Shown one piece after another: positions 24,491 through 31,183 of a stretch of 64,000 nt of DNA. The first letter of the stretch is position 1; each line of letters opens with the position of its first letter. The notes under the pieces were generated by a model, which saw only the letters and a program-made list of their open reading frames with translations, was not told the DNA's origin and did no database searches. Both the position numbers and the translations under genes were made by a program. The stretch is taken from NCBI GenBank assembly GCA_045580305.1, contig JAZNNQ010000033.1, forward strand, positions 1 to 64,000, written 5' to 3'. This stretch comes from RGIG7332 sp045580305. GTDB lineage: Bacteria; Bacillota; Clostridia; Oscillospirales; JAAYXM01.

Positions 24491-24508
24491 GGGGAGATTT
24501 CTCTCCCC
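24491..24508 (-). other. Perfect hairpin with GAAA tetraloop
   Basis: Minus-strand GGGGAGA-GAAA-TCTCCCC (24508-24491) directly follows the stop codon of the 39-residue gene. No T run follows, so it is more likely an mRNA stability or processing element than a terminator. Confidence 0.6.
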
Positions 24509-24513
24509 TCGTC

Positions 24514-24633
24514 TTATCCTGTGAGTTTCTTAATTAAATCAACCACAGCAACGATAAGATTTACGATTGCGGTAACAAAGACGATGATTTGCAAGGTCGT
24601 GTCTTTGTTGCCGTTTTTCTTTTTTCTTGCCAT
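24514..24633 (-). CDS. 39-residue hydrophobic peptide, first gene of small operon
   Basis: ATG 24633 lies behind AAAGGAGAAAAATCA. The peptide starts basic (MARKKKNGNKDTT), then has one hydrophobic helix (LQIIVFVTAIVNLIVAVVDL) and ends IKKLTG. Its helix resembles holin-like toxins of the Fst/TxpA kind, but the basic head is on the other side from those. It lies directly downstream of the palindromic promoter region. Confidence 0.75.
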   Translation of the reverse strand: MARKKKNGNKDTTLQIIVFVTAIVNLIVAVVDLIKKLTG

Positions 24634-24682
24634 TGATTTTTCTCCTTTCCGTGTGGTGTTCCTCACCTCACCTTATGTATAT

Positions 24683-24767
24683 ATTATACACAATGTGTAC
24701 ATAGAAAACAATTGACATAATAACCAAAATTAAACTTTTTATTTGTGCATTATACACAATGTGTACA
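24683..24767 (-). promoter_or_regulatory. Duplicated promoter-operator of the small operon
   Basis: The 19-base ATTATACACAATGTGTACA occurs at 24683-24701 and again, identical, at 24749-24767, 66 bases apart. Each contains the palindrome TACACA-A-TGTGTA, and on the minus strand each ends in TATAAT, a perfect -10 box. For the inner copy TTGTTT lies 17 bases upstream of TATAAT as a -35. A repressor bound to the palindrome would cover the -10 directly. The spacing of about six helix turns suits cooperative binding. Confidence 0.75.
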
Positions 24768-24770
24768 AAA

Positions 24771-24801
24771 GAAAAAACCACCTGCACAGGTGGTCTTTTT
24801 T
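24771..24801 (-). terminator. Terminator of the early operon
   Basis: ACCACCTG (24777-24784) pairs with CAGGTGGT (24787-24794) and is followed on the minus strand by TTTTTTC; A and T runs on both sides make it potentially bidirectional. It isolates the small operon from early transcription. Confidence 0.9.
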
Positions 24802-24802
24802 G

Positions 24803-25045
24803 TTATGTAGTTTTGGGTGTGCGTGTTTCTCTTATAAATTGCCGTATCAATTTATGATCTTTCTGCTGAACTGAAAAATGTTCTTTTGCACCGGATTTCT
24901 TAAAGACAATAACTGTGTCTTTGCCATTGTTGGCCCTCAACACCTCATAAACGCCTTTTGTAGGCTGTATTTCATATCCTCTTGAAGTTAGCCACCATTT
25001 CAGCAAATCGAGCTTGTTTTGGTGTAGCAAGCACCTTTCAGCCAT
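24803..25045 (-). CDS. Unknown 80-residue phage protein
   Basis: ATG 25045 overlaps the previous stop (TAATG) behind AGGTGGTGG. The sequence LLHQNKLDLLKWWLTSRGYE, then VYEVLRANNGKDTVIVFKKSGAKEHFSVQQKDHKLIRQFIRE is alpha-beta and rather basic, of a size that fits a small nucleic-acid-binding protein. I do not recognise the family. It is the last gene before the early terminator and cotranscribed with the radical SAM gene. Confidence 0.7.
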   Translation of the reverse strand: MAERCLLHQNKLDLLKWWLTSRGYEIQPTKGVYEVLRANNGKDTVIVFKKSGAKEHFSVQQKDHKLIRQFIRETRTPKTT

Positions 25046-25332
25046 TACCTCCACCACCTTTTTAATTTTCTTTTTATCTCCCAAAGCGGATTTGCCTCAG
25101 ATGCATACCAACATCGTATGAATGTTTTACAACCGCAAAAGAAGTTCTTTTTAAAACCGGAATACCACCATTTAGGAATTTTGTTTTTCCTCGGTATGCC
25201 TATTATCGTGTTTTTTATTCTCTTTCTAAATCTCCGGTCGCTCTCCAAAAACTTTCTTTCTAATCCGAAAAATTCTGCGTGGAGGTCGAGCACTTCCTTT
25301 TCCGCTATGTTGAGGTTTCTCTTTCTTGCCAT
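25045..25332 (-). CDS. Unknown basic protein, 95 residues
   Basis: ATG 25332 overlaps the stop of the radical SAM gene (TGATG). An N-terminal helix (ARKRNLNIAEKEVLDLHAEFFGLERKFLESDRRF) leads to a very basic, aromatic second half (NKIPKWWYSGFKKNFFCGCKTFIRCWY) with three Cys. It may bind nucleic acid. No family recognised. Confidence 0.65.
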   Translation of the reverse strand: MARKRNLNIAEKEVLDLHAEFFGLERKFLESDRRFRKRIKNTIIGIPRKNKIPKWWYSGFKKNFFCGCKTFIRCWYASEANPLWEIKRKLKRWWR

Positions 25333-26225
25333 CACTCCGCACCGCCTCTCTCGTTTAGCCATTTTTGAACATACCACAACTGGCCACAACCGCCGCCAAT
25401 ATCGTCCTGACCGTCCGGGCTGAATACTCGCGTGTTATATCCGTCCATCAAAAAAAGCCGTTCAAAACTTCTTATTTTGTCAAGGTTTTTGTAGCCTGCT
25501 TGTTTCATATTTTCGTGTTTTGAGCAAACGACACTAAATGTGAAATTGAACACAAGCGGACTAAACAGCATTTTTAATTTTTCGGCATCTTCGGTTTTAT
25601 TATTACTGCCATCAATGCAGTAATTTAAGTAAGGTTTCCTGCCTGTTTTTCTCCACCACAAAATACCTAAATCGCGGATTTCTTTAAGTGATAATTTTTT
25701 GCTGTACGGAATCAATTTGTTTCTTTCCTCATCATTGGATTTGTGAATTGAAAATTGCAGGCCGATTTTATCAATTTCCTTTGATAATTCAATTAGTTTG
25801 TATACTGAATCGTGTTCACAAGGCGCTATCGTGGATATTAAAAGTTCTGCGTGAGGGAATTTTTTGTGCAGGCATCGAATAGCACTCTCAACATTCTCCC
25901 AATTAAGCAAAGGCTCACCCATACTCATAAACATTATTTGGAATCGTTCTCCTCTCTCGTCAATATCCTCAATCTGTTTGTTTTTTAATACGGTTAATAT
26001 TTGCGAAACAATTTCATCTGCCGTTAGGTTTCTTATAAACTGGTTGCCTGTGCCGCAAAATTTGCACCCCACAGGGCACCCACTTTGTGTTGAGCAACAA
26101 ATTACCGTTCTTTTGTAAAAATCTTGATATTTATACAAGACCGTTTCTGCCACCATATCTTTTGAGGTAAAAACAAATTTCCAAACATTTCCCTCGCTAC
26201 TTTCAAAAACTTTGAAGTTTTCCAT
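25332..26225 (-). CDS. RlmN/Cfr-like radical SAM methyltransferase
   Basis: 297 residues. The radical SAM cluster motif is CPVGCKFC (about 50-57), preceded by VICCSTQSG as in RlmN (C-x-S-x-Q-x-G-C). The SAM-binding MSMGEP, the LQFSIHKSNDEERNKLIP block (RlmN has LAISLHAPNDEIRDEIVP) and the C-terminal DDIGGGCGQLW, holding the second catalytic Cys, are all present. RlmN/Cfr methylate A2503 of 23S rRNA (RlmN also tRNA A37). The usual N-terminal accessory domain of about 90 residues is missing. ATG 26225 has AGGAG seven bases before. Substrate unknown. Confidence 0.9.
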   Translation of the reverse strand: MENFKVFESSEGNVWKFVFTSKDMVAETVLYKYQDFYKRTVICCSTQSGCPVGCKFCGTGNQFIRNLTADEIVSQILTVLKNKQIEDIDERGERFQIMFMSMGEPLLNWENVESAIRCLHKKFPHAELLISTIAPCEHDSVYKLIELSKEIDKIGLQFSIHKSNDEERNKLIPYSKKLSLKEIRDLGILWWRKTGRKPYLNYCIDGSNNKTEDAEKLKMLFSPLVFNFTFSVVCSKHENMKQAGYKNLDKIRSFERLFLMDGYNTRVFSPDGQDDIGGGCGQLWYVQKWLNERGGAE

Positions 26226-26248
26226 CACTTTGCTCCTTTCATTCTCAC

Positions 26249-26272
26249 CAAAAAGCCACCTGATCGGTGGCT
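26249..26272 (-). terminator. Terminator before the radical SAM cassette
   Basis: AGCCACC (26254-26260) pairs with GGTGGCT (26266-26272), followed on the minus strand by TTTTTGG. It lies between the stop at 26277 and the ribosome site of the radical SAM gene. Expression past it needs read-through or antitermination. Confidence 0.85.
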
Positions 26273-26276
26273 GCTG

Positions 26277-26558
26277 TCATTGCTCTATATTTGACATTGC
26301 GGCATAGAATGCTTTAACTGTCTCTGTCCAATACCCCGATACCGCCCTTGCCATTCTTTGGATGTTTTCGACAGCCTCCGCAACCATAACTCCTATGTTA
26401 GGTAATATGGTGCTTATAACGCTCTTGAGTTGCACAAGCAACTCATAACTACCCTCATATGGCATTCCCTTTCCCCTGCAAACCAAGGCGGTTTTTTCAG
26501 CCTCGTTGCGGCTATATCCCTGCGACATCAGCAACTTAATAAACTTCTTGCGTGTCAT
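26277..26558 (-). CDS. Unknown 93-residue phage protein
   Basis: ATG 26558 follows GAGGAGG; the gene overlaps the previous one by 23 bases. MTRKKFIKLLMSQGYSRNEAEKTALVCRGKGMPYEGSYELL is a helical N-terminal segment found in many Firmicutes phages next to the late regulator. The second half (ISTILPNIGVMVAEAVENIQRMARA) is amphipathic. Function unknown. Confidence 0.7.
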   Translation of the reverse strand: MTRKKFIKLLMSQGYSRNEAEKTALVCRGKGMPYEGSYELLVQLKSVISTILPNIGVMVAEAVENIQRMARAVSGYWTETVKAFYAAMSNIEQ

Positions 26559-27006
26559 TCTTGAATACCTCCTCAATGTTCTTTAATGCCCTACCGTGGG
26601 CGCGGAATATCATTTGCATTTGTGCCTCATCGTCATCGCCGTAGATAGACAAGGCTATTTCTCGCCAAGGAGTGTGTTTGCACCCTCGGCAATCAATATA
26701 CCTATGGCGCAAGATTTCGCGCTCTAAACCGTCCTCAATGCTGTCTATCGCGCCTGTTATCTTGTCCATTTCATCCATTTTCCGCTCAACCTCATCAAGG
26801 GTTTTCTCCTCATACTGCAACCGCCTCACGATAGCCTTTGCCATTCGGTCATTGCCTGATGAGGTGTGTTTTGAGCCATCGCTCTCGCCCCTCGTAGGAA
26901 AGAGCTCGTTGCTCTTCATTCGGGAAAGGCGTTCAAGTTGGTTAGCCACCTCTTGGCGCAAGTATATATAGCTTTTTAGGCGTTTTTTAGTTGAGTTGGC
27001 TTCCAT
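26536..27006 (-). CDS. ArpU/DUF1492-like late transcription regulator
   Basis: 156 residues. A basic N-terminal helix (KKRLKSYIYLRQEVANQLERLSRMKSNELFPTRG) and the C-terminal part LEREILRHRYIDCRGCKHTPWREIALSIYGDDDEAQMQMIFRAHGRAL match the sigma-like ArpU/DUF1492 group. Such proteins switch on late phage genes. It is the last regulatory gene before the late region. Confidence 0.8.
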   Translation of the reverse strand: MEANSTKKRLKSYIYLRQEVANQLERLSRMKSNELFPTRGESDGSKHTSSGNDRMAKAIVRRLQYEEKTLDEVERKMDEMDKITGAIDSIEDGLEREILRHRYIDCRGCKHTPWREIALSIYGDDDEAQMQMIFRAHGRALKNIEEVFKNDTQEVY

Positions 27007-27030
27007 TCCTCGCCTTTCCTCCTAATTCTT

Positions 27031-27471
27031 TCAATTTAGCCCTCCAAAAAGGCTGGTCTGTTCATCTGTCGGGATGCGCGTTATGGTTATTTCTACGCGC
27101 GGATTATTTTTATCATAGAGAACCCTACTGCCATCATGCCCTACTACGATACACGAATTATCGTCCTTAAGAATTTCTGCATCGACAAGCAAATCATCAA
27201 TCGCGGCCAAAAGGTTGAGCCCGTCCACCTTGCGCCTGGTCTGCATATAGAATAGGCATTTTACATTAACAGCACACTCAATCGGCTTTGGCGGGCGTGG
27301 GCGGAGCTGCCACAGTGCCGACTCAGTAAAAGCATCGTGTGCCGATCCCTGCCGTATCCACTGTTTTTCGTGTTTTCCGCAAGCGGGACACCGTTTACCC
27401 GCGCCGGCTATCATTTGGTGATTTTTCTTGGTTCGAGGATCCCCTCTTATTATGTATTTTATTTCTGCCAT
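27031..27471 (-). CDS. rusA: RusA-type Holliday junction resolvase
   Basis: 146 residues. The RusA core is visible with acidic residues in RRKVDGLNLLAAIDDLLVDAEILKDDNS (about 79-106), which hold the catalytic Asp cluster. Residues 28-33 add a CPAC pair that may bind zinc. The C terminus has QTSLF (138-142), similar to a sliding-clamp binding motif. It resolves branched DNA before packaging. Overlaps the methylase-like gene by 13 bases. Confidence 0.88.
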   Translation of the reverse strand: MAEIKYIIRGDPRTKKNHQMIAGAGKRCPACGKHEKQWIRQGSAHDAFTESALWQLRPRPPKPIECAVNVKCLFYMQTRRKVDGLNLLAAIDDLLVDAEILKDDNSCIVVGHDGSRVLYDKNNPRVEITITRIPTDEQTSLFGGLN

Positions 27472-28367
27472 TTCATTGCATCTCCTATCTTTGTGTCGCT
27501 CGCTGTTCCTTTGAAAACATTCCTAAACCTCATATACTGCATAATATAAGCGGGCGTTTCCCACCGTTCCCAAGTTTCCATTGTCAATGTGTTGCGCTTA
27601 AATATAACAGCCGGAATACCTGCAAGACTCAACTGTAAATAGGTCATATGCACACATCGGGAATCTATATCAGAGCACTCGACAACCAAGTTTCTCGATA
27701 TGTTAAAGTGATATTGATTGTAAAGAATATCAGCAGCTGCAAGTATCATTCCTCCCGCTCCGCAAGTCGGCTCATTGAGGGTGAGGATTTTATCCTGCTC
27801 AATATATTCATTTACAACAGCCTCATTGATCGTAACAGCAGCGCAGGCTTTCGATACACAATAGGGTGTAAAAAACTGCCCCGCATATTTGTTACTCGTT
27901 TCTGACCTCATATATAACTCACCAAGGTAGTCATTAAAGCCGACGGCCGGATTTGTTTGTTGTGATAATAGCGTATAGATTTCTGCAAAAACCTTTACCA
28001 AAAGTTCCAGCATATCACGGTCATAACCTTTGACTATCTGCAAGTATCTTTCCTCGCGTCGTTTCGCCTGTCGCTTGTCAAATTGATTTGATATAGTAAT
28101 CGCTCCACACTCAAAAACATCGGACAAAAACTCGTGCCTACCAACCTTAAAACTGCCTTTTTCAAGTAACTTTAAGATCTTTGCCACGGATGGAAGATTT
28201 TCAACAGTGGTGTTATGTACAATAAATTCCTCATCCGGAACTCTCGCCATGTTGAACGGTCTTTTTGGCAGATCGTCCAATGGTGGCGCGCTGATTTTGT
28301 GTTTCTCATTGATTGAGGGTATTTCGATATCGAACAAAGACAACTGTTCCGCTATCTGTTGTTTCAT
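27459..28367 (-). CDS. N6-adenine methylase-like protein lacking the catalytic NPPY
   Basis: 302 residues. The SAM-binding motif I is NEPTCGAGGM and the family lead-in GQFFTP is present, as in HsdM/N6_Mtase proteins. The downstream motif IV ([DNS]PP[YFW]) is not seen; ETPAYIMQYM lies where it would be expected. Residues 8-12 are QLSLF, a textbook sliding-clamp motif. It may bind SAM or DNA without methylating, or use a diverged site. Overlaps both neighbours. Confidence 0.75.
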   Translation of the reverse strand: MKQQIAEQLSLFDIEIPSINEKHKISAPPLDDLPKRPFNMARVPDEEFIVHNTTVENLPSVAKILKLLEKGSFKVGRHEFLSDVFECGAITISNQFDKRQAKRREERYLQIVKGYDRDMLELLVKVFAEIYTLLSQQTNPAVGFNDYLGELYMRSETSNKYAGQFFTPYCVSKACAAVTINEAVVNEYIEQDKILTLNEPTCGAGGMILAAADILYNQYHFNISRNLVVECSDIDSRCVHMTYLQLSLAGIPAVIFKRNTLTMETWERWETPAYIMQYMRFRNVFKGTASDTKIGDAMKWQK

Positions 28368-28657
28368 AGTGTTACCTGCTCAGTGCCAGCCATTGACACC
28401 GCTCCTTTCTCCAACATAGCAATAATGTCCTTATGTACCAATTCCCGATTAAGGTATAATTGCTCGGGTGTAACCGATATATAATCATCAAGGTCAGGTG
28501 CTTCAACCCAATCATATTGGTCAAGCGTTCCGCAACCGTTCTGCATATTGTAATAACAAGGCTGACCGTCAAGAAAAATAATGCTATCGTGTACATCTGT
28601 GCCGACTTGGTGTATATGCCCGTTGACTTTGTCTTTTACCCACAAATTGATTAGCAT
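28364..28657 (-). CDS. Unknown 97-residue phage protein
   Basis: ATG 28657 overlaps the previous stop (TGATG). The sequence LWVKDKVNGHIHQVGTDVHDSI, then GCGTLDQYDWVEAPDLDDY is beta-rich and acidic. It recurs in Clostridia phages by my impression, but I cannot name a function. It couples the zinc-ribbon run to the methylase-like gene. Confidence 0.65.
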   Translation of the reverse strand: MLINLWVKDKVNGHIHQVGTDVHDSIIFLDGQPCYYNMQNGCGTLDQYDWVEAPDLDDYISVTPEQLYLNRELVHKDIIAMLEKGAVSMAGTEQVTL

Positions 28658-28872
28658 CACCCCTCACCGCCTTCCAAAAAGTTCACAAACTTGTCATAAC
28701 ATTCAGGACACAAGTCAATGCGTTGACCAAAACTGCTTCGGGGTTCTCCGACCGGCCATAATGTGATTTTTGCCGAATAATTCTTTAATGCGTATGTAGG
28801 ACAATAACATTCCATTGGATTTACTATATCTTTGCCGCATCTATCGCAAACAACCGCTACCCTTTGCGCCAT
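28657..28872 (-). CDS. Zinc-ribbon protein, 71 residues
   Basis: Two C-x-x-C pairs (VVCDRCGKD near 8-14 and LCPECYDKF near 55-61) build one zinc ribbon. Ends in LEGGEG within the repeated gene-junction sequence. Probably binds nucleic acid or a protein partner. Confidence 0.75.
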   Translation of the reverse strand: MAQRVAVVCDRCGKDIVNPMECYCPTYALKNYSAKITLWPVGEPRSSFGQRIDLCPECYDKFVNFLEGGEG

Positions 28873-29048
28873 CACCCCTCACCGCCTTTCTCATTATCGA
28901 GAGCCTCAAAAAATCTTTTCCATTCGTCATATGTCTCTTGCAATTCGAGAGCCTCTTTCTCTTTTTCAACTCTATATAACGCCCACGATTTTCCTAACGC
29001 AAAAGACAGAACACACAATAATATAACCACCATTCCTTTAACAAACAT
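28872..29048 (-). CDS. Single-pass membrane protein, 58 residues
   Basis: ATG 29048 (MFVKGMVVILLCVLSFALGK) gives a hydrophobic helix followed by a charged coiled-coil-like helix (LYRVEKEKEALELQETYDEW) and the tail NEKGGEG. Starts and stops overlap its neighbours (TGATG on both sides). Function unknown; topology suits a membrane-tethered early protein. Confidence 0.75.
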   Translation of the reverse strand: MFVKGMVVILLCVLSFALGKSWALYRVEKEKEALELQETYDEWKRFFEALDNEKGGEG

Positions 29049-29173
29049 CATTCCGCACCGCCTTTCTCGGTTGGGTGGTCGGAATAATCCGTATCAATCA
29101 ACTCATTTAAGTCAGAATAAAGCCAATCCCTTACATCTTCTTGGCTCATTTCTAATAGATTATTCGGTATCAT
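29048..29173 (-). CDS. Acidic 41-residue protein
   Basis: ATG 29173 overlaps the previous stop (ATGA). MIPNNLLEMSQEDVRDWLYS is followed by DLNELIDTDYSDH and the tail TEKGGAE. Strongly acidic and helical. Function unknown. The exact coupling on both sides supports real translation. Confidence 0.65.
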   Translation of the reverse strand: MIPNNLLEMSQEDVRDWLYSDLNELIDTDYSDHPTEKGGAE

Positions 29174-29505
29174 TTCTCTGCCTCGCTCCCTGTGTAGTCG
29201 CTCCAATCAAGAGCCTGTCCGCACACAGCACAAAAATTAGGTGGTGTTTCGTTATAAACATATAGATCGTCCTCATCTATGCCTAAATCTTCTCTGCAAC
29301 AAGGGCATTTAAAATAGTGTTTATCATATGATATAGGACTTAATTTGTTTGCTTTGTATAACGCCTTGACTGCGGTTTCACAATGTTCTTTGTTAATAGG
29401 GTATCCGTGTTCGTCAATGATTCTTTCAGCAAAATACTCGATTGCTTTTTCAACTGCACTTTTTTGAATTTTTCTTATAAATCTATCAACGCTATTTTCT
29501 TTCAT
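29170..29505 (-). CDS. Zinc-ribbon protein, 111 residues
   Basis: The helical N-terminal half (DRFIRKIQKSAVEKAIEYFAERI) precedes a zinc ribbon with FKCPCCREDLG and NFCAVCGQALDW. The domain resembles small phage zinc-ribbon proteins that often lie with replication genes. Start overlaps the previous stop (TAATG). Confidence 0.75.
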   Translation of the reverse strand: MKENSVDRFIRKIQKSAVEKAIEYFAERIIDEHGYPINKEHCETAVKALYKANKLSPISYDKHYFKCPCCREDLGIDEDDLYVYNETPPNFCAVCGQALDWSDYTGSEAEK

Positions 29506-29648
29506 TACTCCGCACCGCCTTTCTTTTTATAGCAATGTGAACATATCTGCTTATTCGTTCCGCACATCATTTCTCCTCGTCTGCGCTTTTGTCCGCATAC
29601 AGGGCAAATAACAATTTCGTTGAGATATTCTGATTTATACCTAATCAT
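29505..29648 (-). CDS. Zinc-ribbon protein, 47 residues
   Basis: ATG 29648 opens MIRYKSEYLNEIVICPVCGQ, then KRRRGEMMCGTNKQICSHCYKK and the tail KGGAE. Four Cys in two C-x-x-C pairs with a basic loop suggest a nucleic-acid-binding zinc finger. TAATG overlaps at both ends. Confidence 0.75.
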   Translation of the reverse strand: MIRYKSEYLNEIVICPVCGQKRRRGEMMCGTNKQICSHCYKKKGGAE

Positions 29649-29956
29649 TACTCCGCACCGCCTTTCACATCATCAGTTAATTTGTTACCACAATATTGAC
29701 AAAACAATGCGTTTTTGCTTACATCTCTGTAACAACTTTTGCAATATCTCCTTCGTGTAAAATTCACAGTATCGTCAGGGAGTGATATTTCAAATATCTC
29801 ACAGACTTTTGGCAAACAATCATCACAAACGGAACACATCTTTTTTGGAGAAGATACAGAGGTATGTCCGAAAGATATATATAATTTGTTTAATTCTCTT
29901 TTGGGGCGTTCTATTCCACATAACGAACATATTTCGGTGTAATATCTATAACTCAT
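29648..29956 (-). CDS. Zinc-finger protein, 102 residues
   Basis: ATG 29956 overlaps the previous stop (ATGA). There are four C-x-x-C pairs: ICSLCG, MCSVCDDC, YCKSCY and FCQYCG, thus two zinc sites. The tail is DVKGGAE. Function unknown; likely a nucleic-acid or protein adaptor. Confidence 0.75.
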   Translation of the reverse strand: MSYRYYTEICSLCGIERPKRELNKLYISFGHTSVSSPKKMCSVCDDCLPKVCEIFEISLPDDTVNFTRRRYCKSCYRDVSKNALFCQYCGNKLTDDVKGGAE

Positions 29957-30249
29957 TCCTCGCCACCGCCTTTCTCGGTTATCAAACCACATTCTTTTAA
30001 CACTCTTTCAACTTCTGCTACCTCTATTATTTCATTTTTATAAACCTTTACAGTTCTTATAAACTGTGGAACGCCTCTGTAAAAGAAAAACTCATTAACT
30101 GTTGATGTTTGTTTGGGGTGATTTAATTCAATAGAATAGGCCTTAAATCCGTGATATAAACTTCTTTCATTTATCTTCGGCTCTTCCAAATACACCCATA
30201 TATATTGATGCCCGTTGCCGTCAATATTGCTTATTGAAGAAATTTTCAT
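29953..30249 (-). CDS. Unknown 98-residue phage protein
   Basis: MKISSISNIDGNGHQYIWVY, then FKAYSIELNHPKQTSTVNEFFFYRGVPQF and a helical end EVAEVERVLKECGLI, with tail TEKGGGEE. Mixed alpha-beta. No family recognised. Part of the coupled run. Confidence 0.65.
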   Translation of the reverse strand: MKISSISNIDGNGHQYIWVYLEEPKINERSLYHGFKAYSIELNHPKQTSTVNEFFFYRGVPQFIRTVKVYKNEIIEVAEVERVLKECGLITEKGGGEE

Positions 30250-30584
30250 TCCCGCTCCCTCTCTTTCAGAGCATTCTCGGCTTCTTCTTTGGTGAGGAAT
30301 ACTGTTTTGCCTATATCGTATTTCAAAAAGAAAGTTCTACCGCAATGGAAAACTATATCATCTTGCATAATTTCTATTGACCTTATTTCCCATTTTGTAA
30401 CGGTAGAGCCAAACGGAATATAGTACAATGTATCCCCCACCTTGCAAGGTAGTCTTATCCAACCGTCAGCAAAAATGTGGTCGGCGGTATATTCAGCGAG
30501 GCTTTTATCTGTTTCGTGGTCGTATTCTTTTTCAAGCCACTCGGAATGTGCTTTTTTACACAACCCAATCAATCTCTCACGCAT
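30246..30584 (-). CDS. Unknown 112-residue phage protein
   Basis: The N-terminal helix (LIGLCKKAHSEWLEKEYDHETDKSLAEYTADHIFADGW) and the core LPCKVGDTLYYIP...IGKTVFLTKEEAENAL are common in a group of Clostridia phage proteins of unknown role. Overlaps the next gene by four bases (ATGA). Confidence 0.7.
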   Translation of the reverse strand: MRERLIGLCKKAHSEWLEKEYDHETDKSLAEYTADHIFADGWIRLPCKVGDTLYYIPFGSTVTKWEIRSIEIMQDDIVFHCGRTFFLKYDIGKTVFLTKEEAENALKERERE

Positions 30585-30879
30585 TTTCGTTTTCCTCCTT
30601 AAAACTTACTTGACCATCAAGAGGGACTTCCTCTTCCTTTGTCTTTGTTGGTCCTCTCTTAACAAGCGTTATAATCGGGTGTCCTGTCCATTCCTTATTG
30701 AACATTCCACAGGCTTCGTAACTGTTTGCCCAATCTGTTGCCTCACTTGCCGATACTCCATATACCTTGCATTTTTTGTAGTAGCCGGAAATGAAATTGC
30801 CGCATTCTTTGCAGGTATGTTTTCCGCTTTTCTTGCCAAACTCTCGATGCATTAAAGCGATTTTACGGAGTGCTTTCAT
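30577..30879 (-). CDS. Cys-containing unknown protein, 100 residues
   Basis: ATG 30879 follows GGAGGGGAGCGGAA. HTCKECGNFISGYYKKCKVYG, with a later Cys (YEACGMF), probably holds zinc. The text resembles small phage proteins of the kind that begin with a C-x-x-C...C-x(2-6)-Y group. Function unknown. Confidence 0.65.
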   Translation of the reverse strand: MKALRKIALMHREFGKKSGKHTCKECGNFISGYYKKCKVYGVSASEATDWANSYEACGMFNKEWTGHPIITLVKRGPTKTKEEEVPLDGQVSFKEENENA

Positions 30880-30893
30880 TTCCGCTCCCCTCC

Positions 30894-31181
30894 TTAAAAG
30901 TTCTTTATTTTTTCTGCCTCGAGCTCCTTGCACAGATTGTGGCAACCTTTTTGGTAATATTCCAAATCAGATTTCAACCTCTCAATCTCTGCCTTTTGGC
31001 GGTTGATTTCTTCCTCTGCTTTCAATACAGTTCTATAACCGGCACGAATTAAGCACACTTCGATACAATCTTCGCCTCCGCTTTCATTTTTGTATCGACT
31101 AAAGAAATCTTTTATATCTTTCTTATACCACGCTGTTTTTTCTTCAAAGGGAATATCTTTTATAATCTCGTTATCTTTCAT
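30894..31181 (-). CDS. Coiled-coil protein, 95 residues
   Basis: ATG 31181 follows GGAGGGG. The second half (AEEEINRQKAEIERLKSDLEYYQKGCHNLCKELEAEKIKNF) is a clear coiled coil; the first half holds KKDIKDFFSRYKN and CIEVCLIRAGYRT. Many Clostridia phages carry such a protein near the replication genes. Function unknown. Confidence 0.7.
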   Translation of the reverse strand: MKDNEIIKDIPFEEKTAWYKKDIKDFFSRYKNESGGEDCIEVCLIRAGYRTVLKAEEEINRQKAEIERLKSDLEYYQKGCHNLCKELEAEKIKNF

Positions 31182-31183
31182 TT

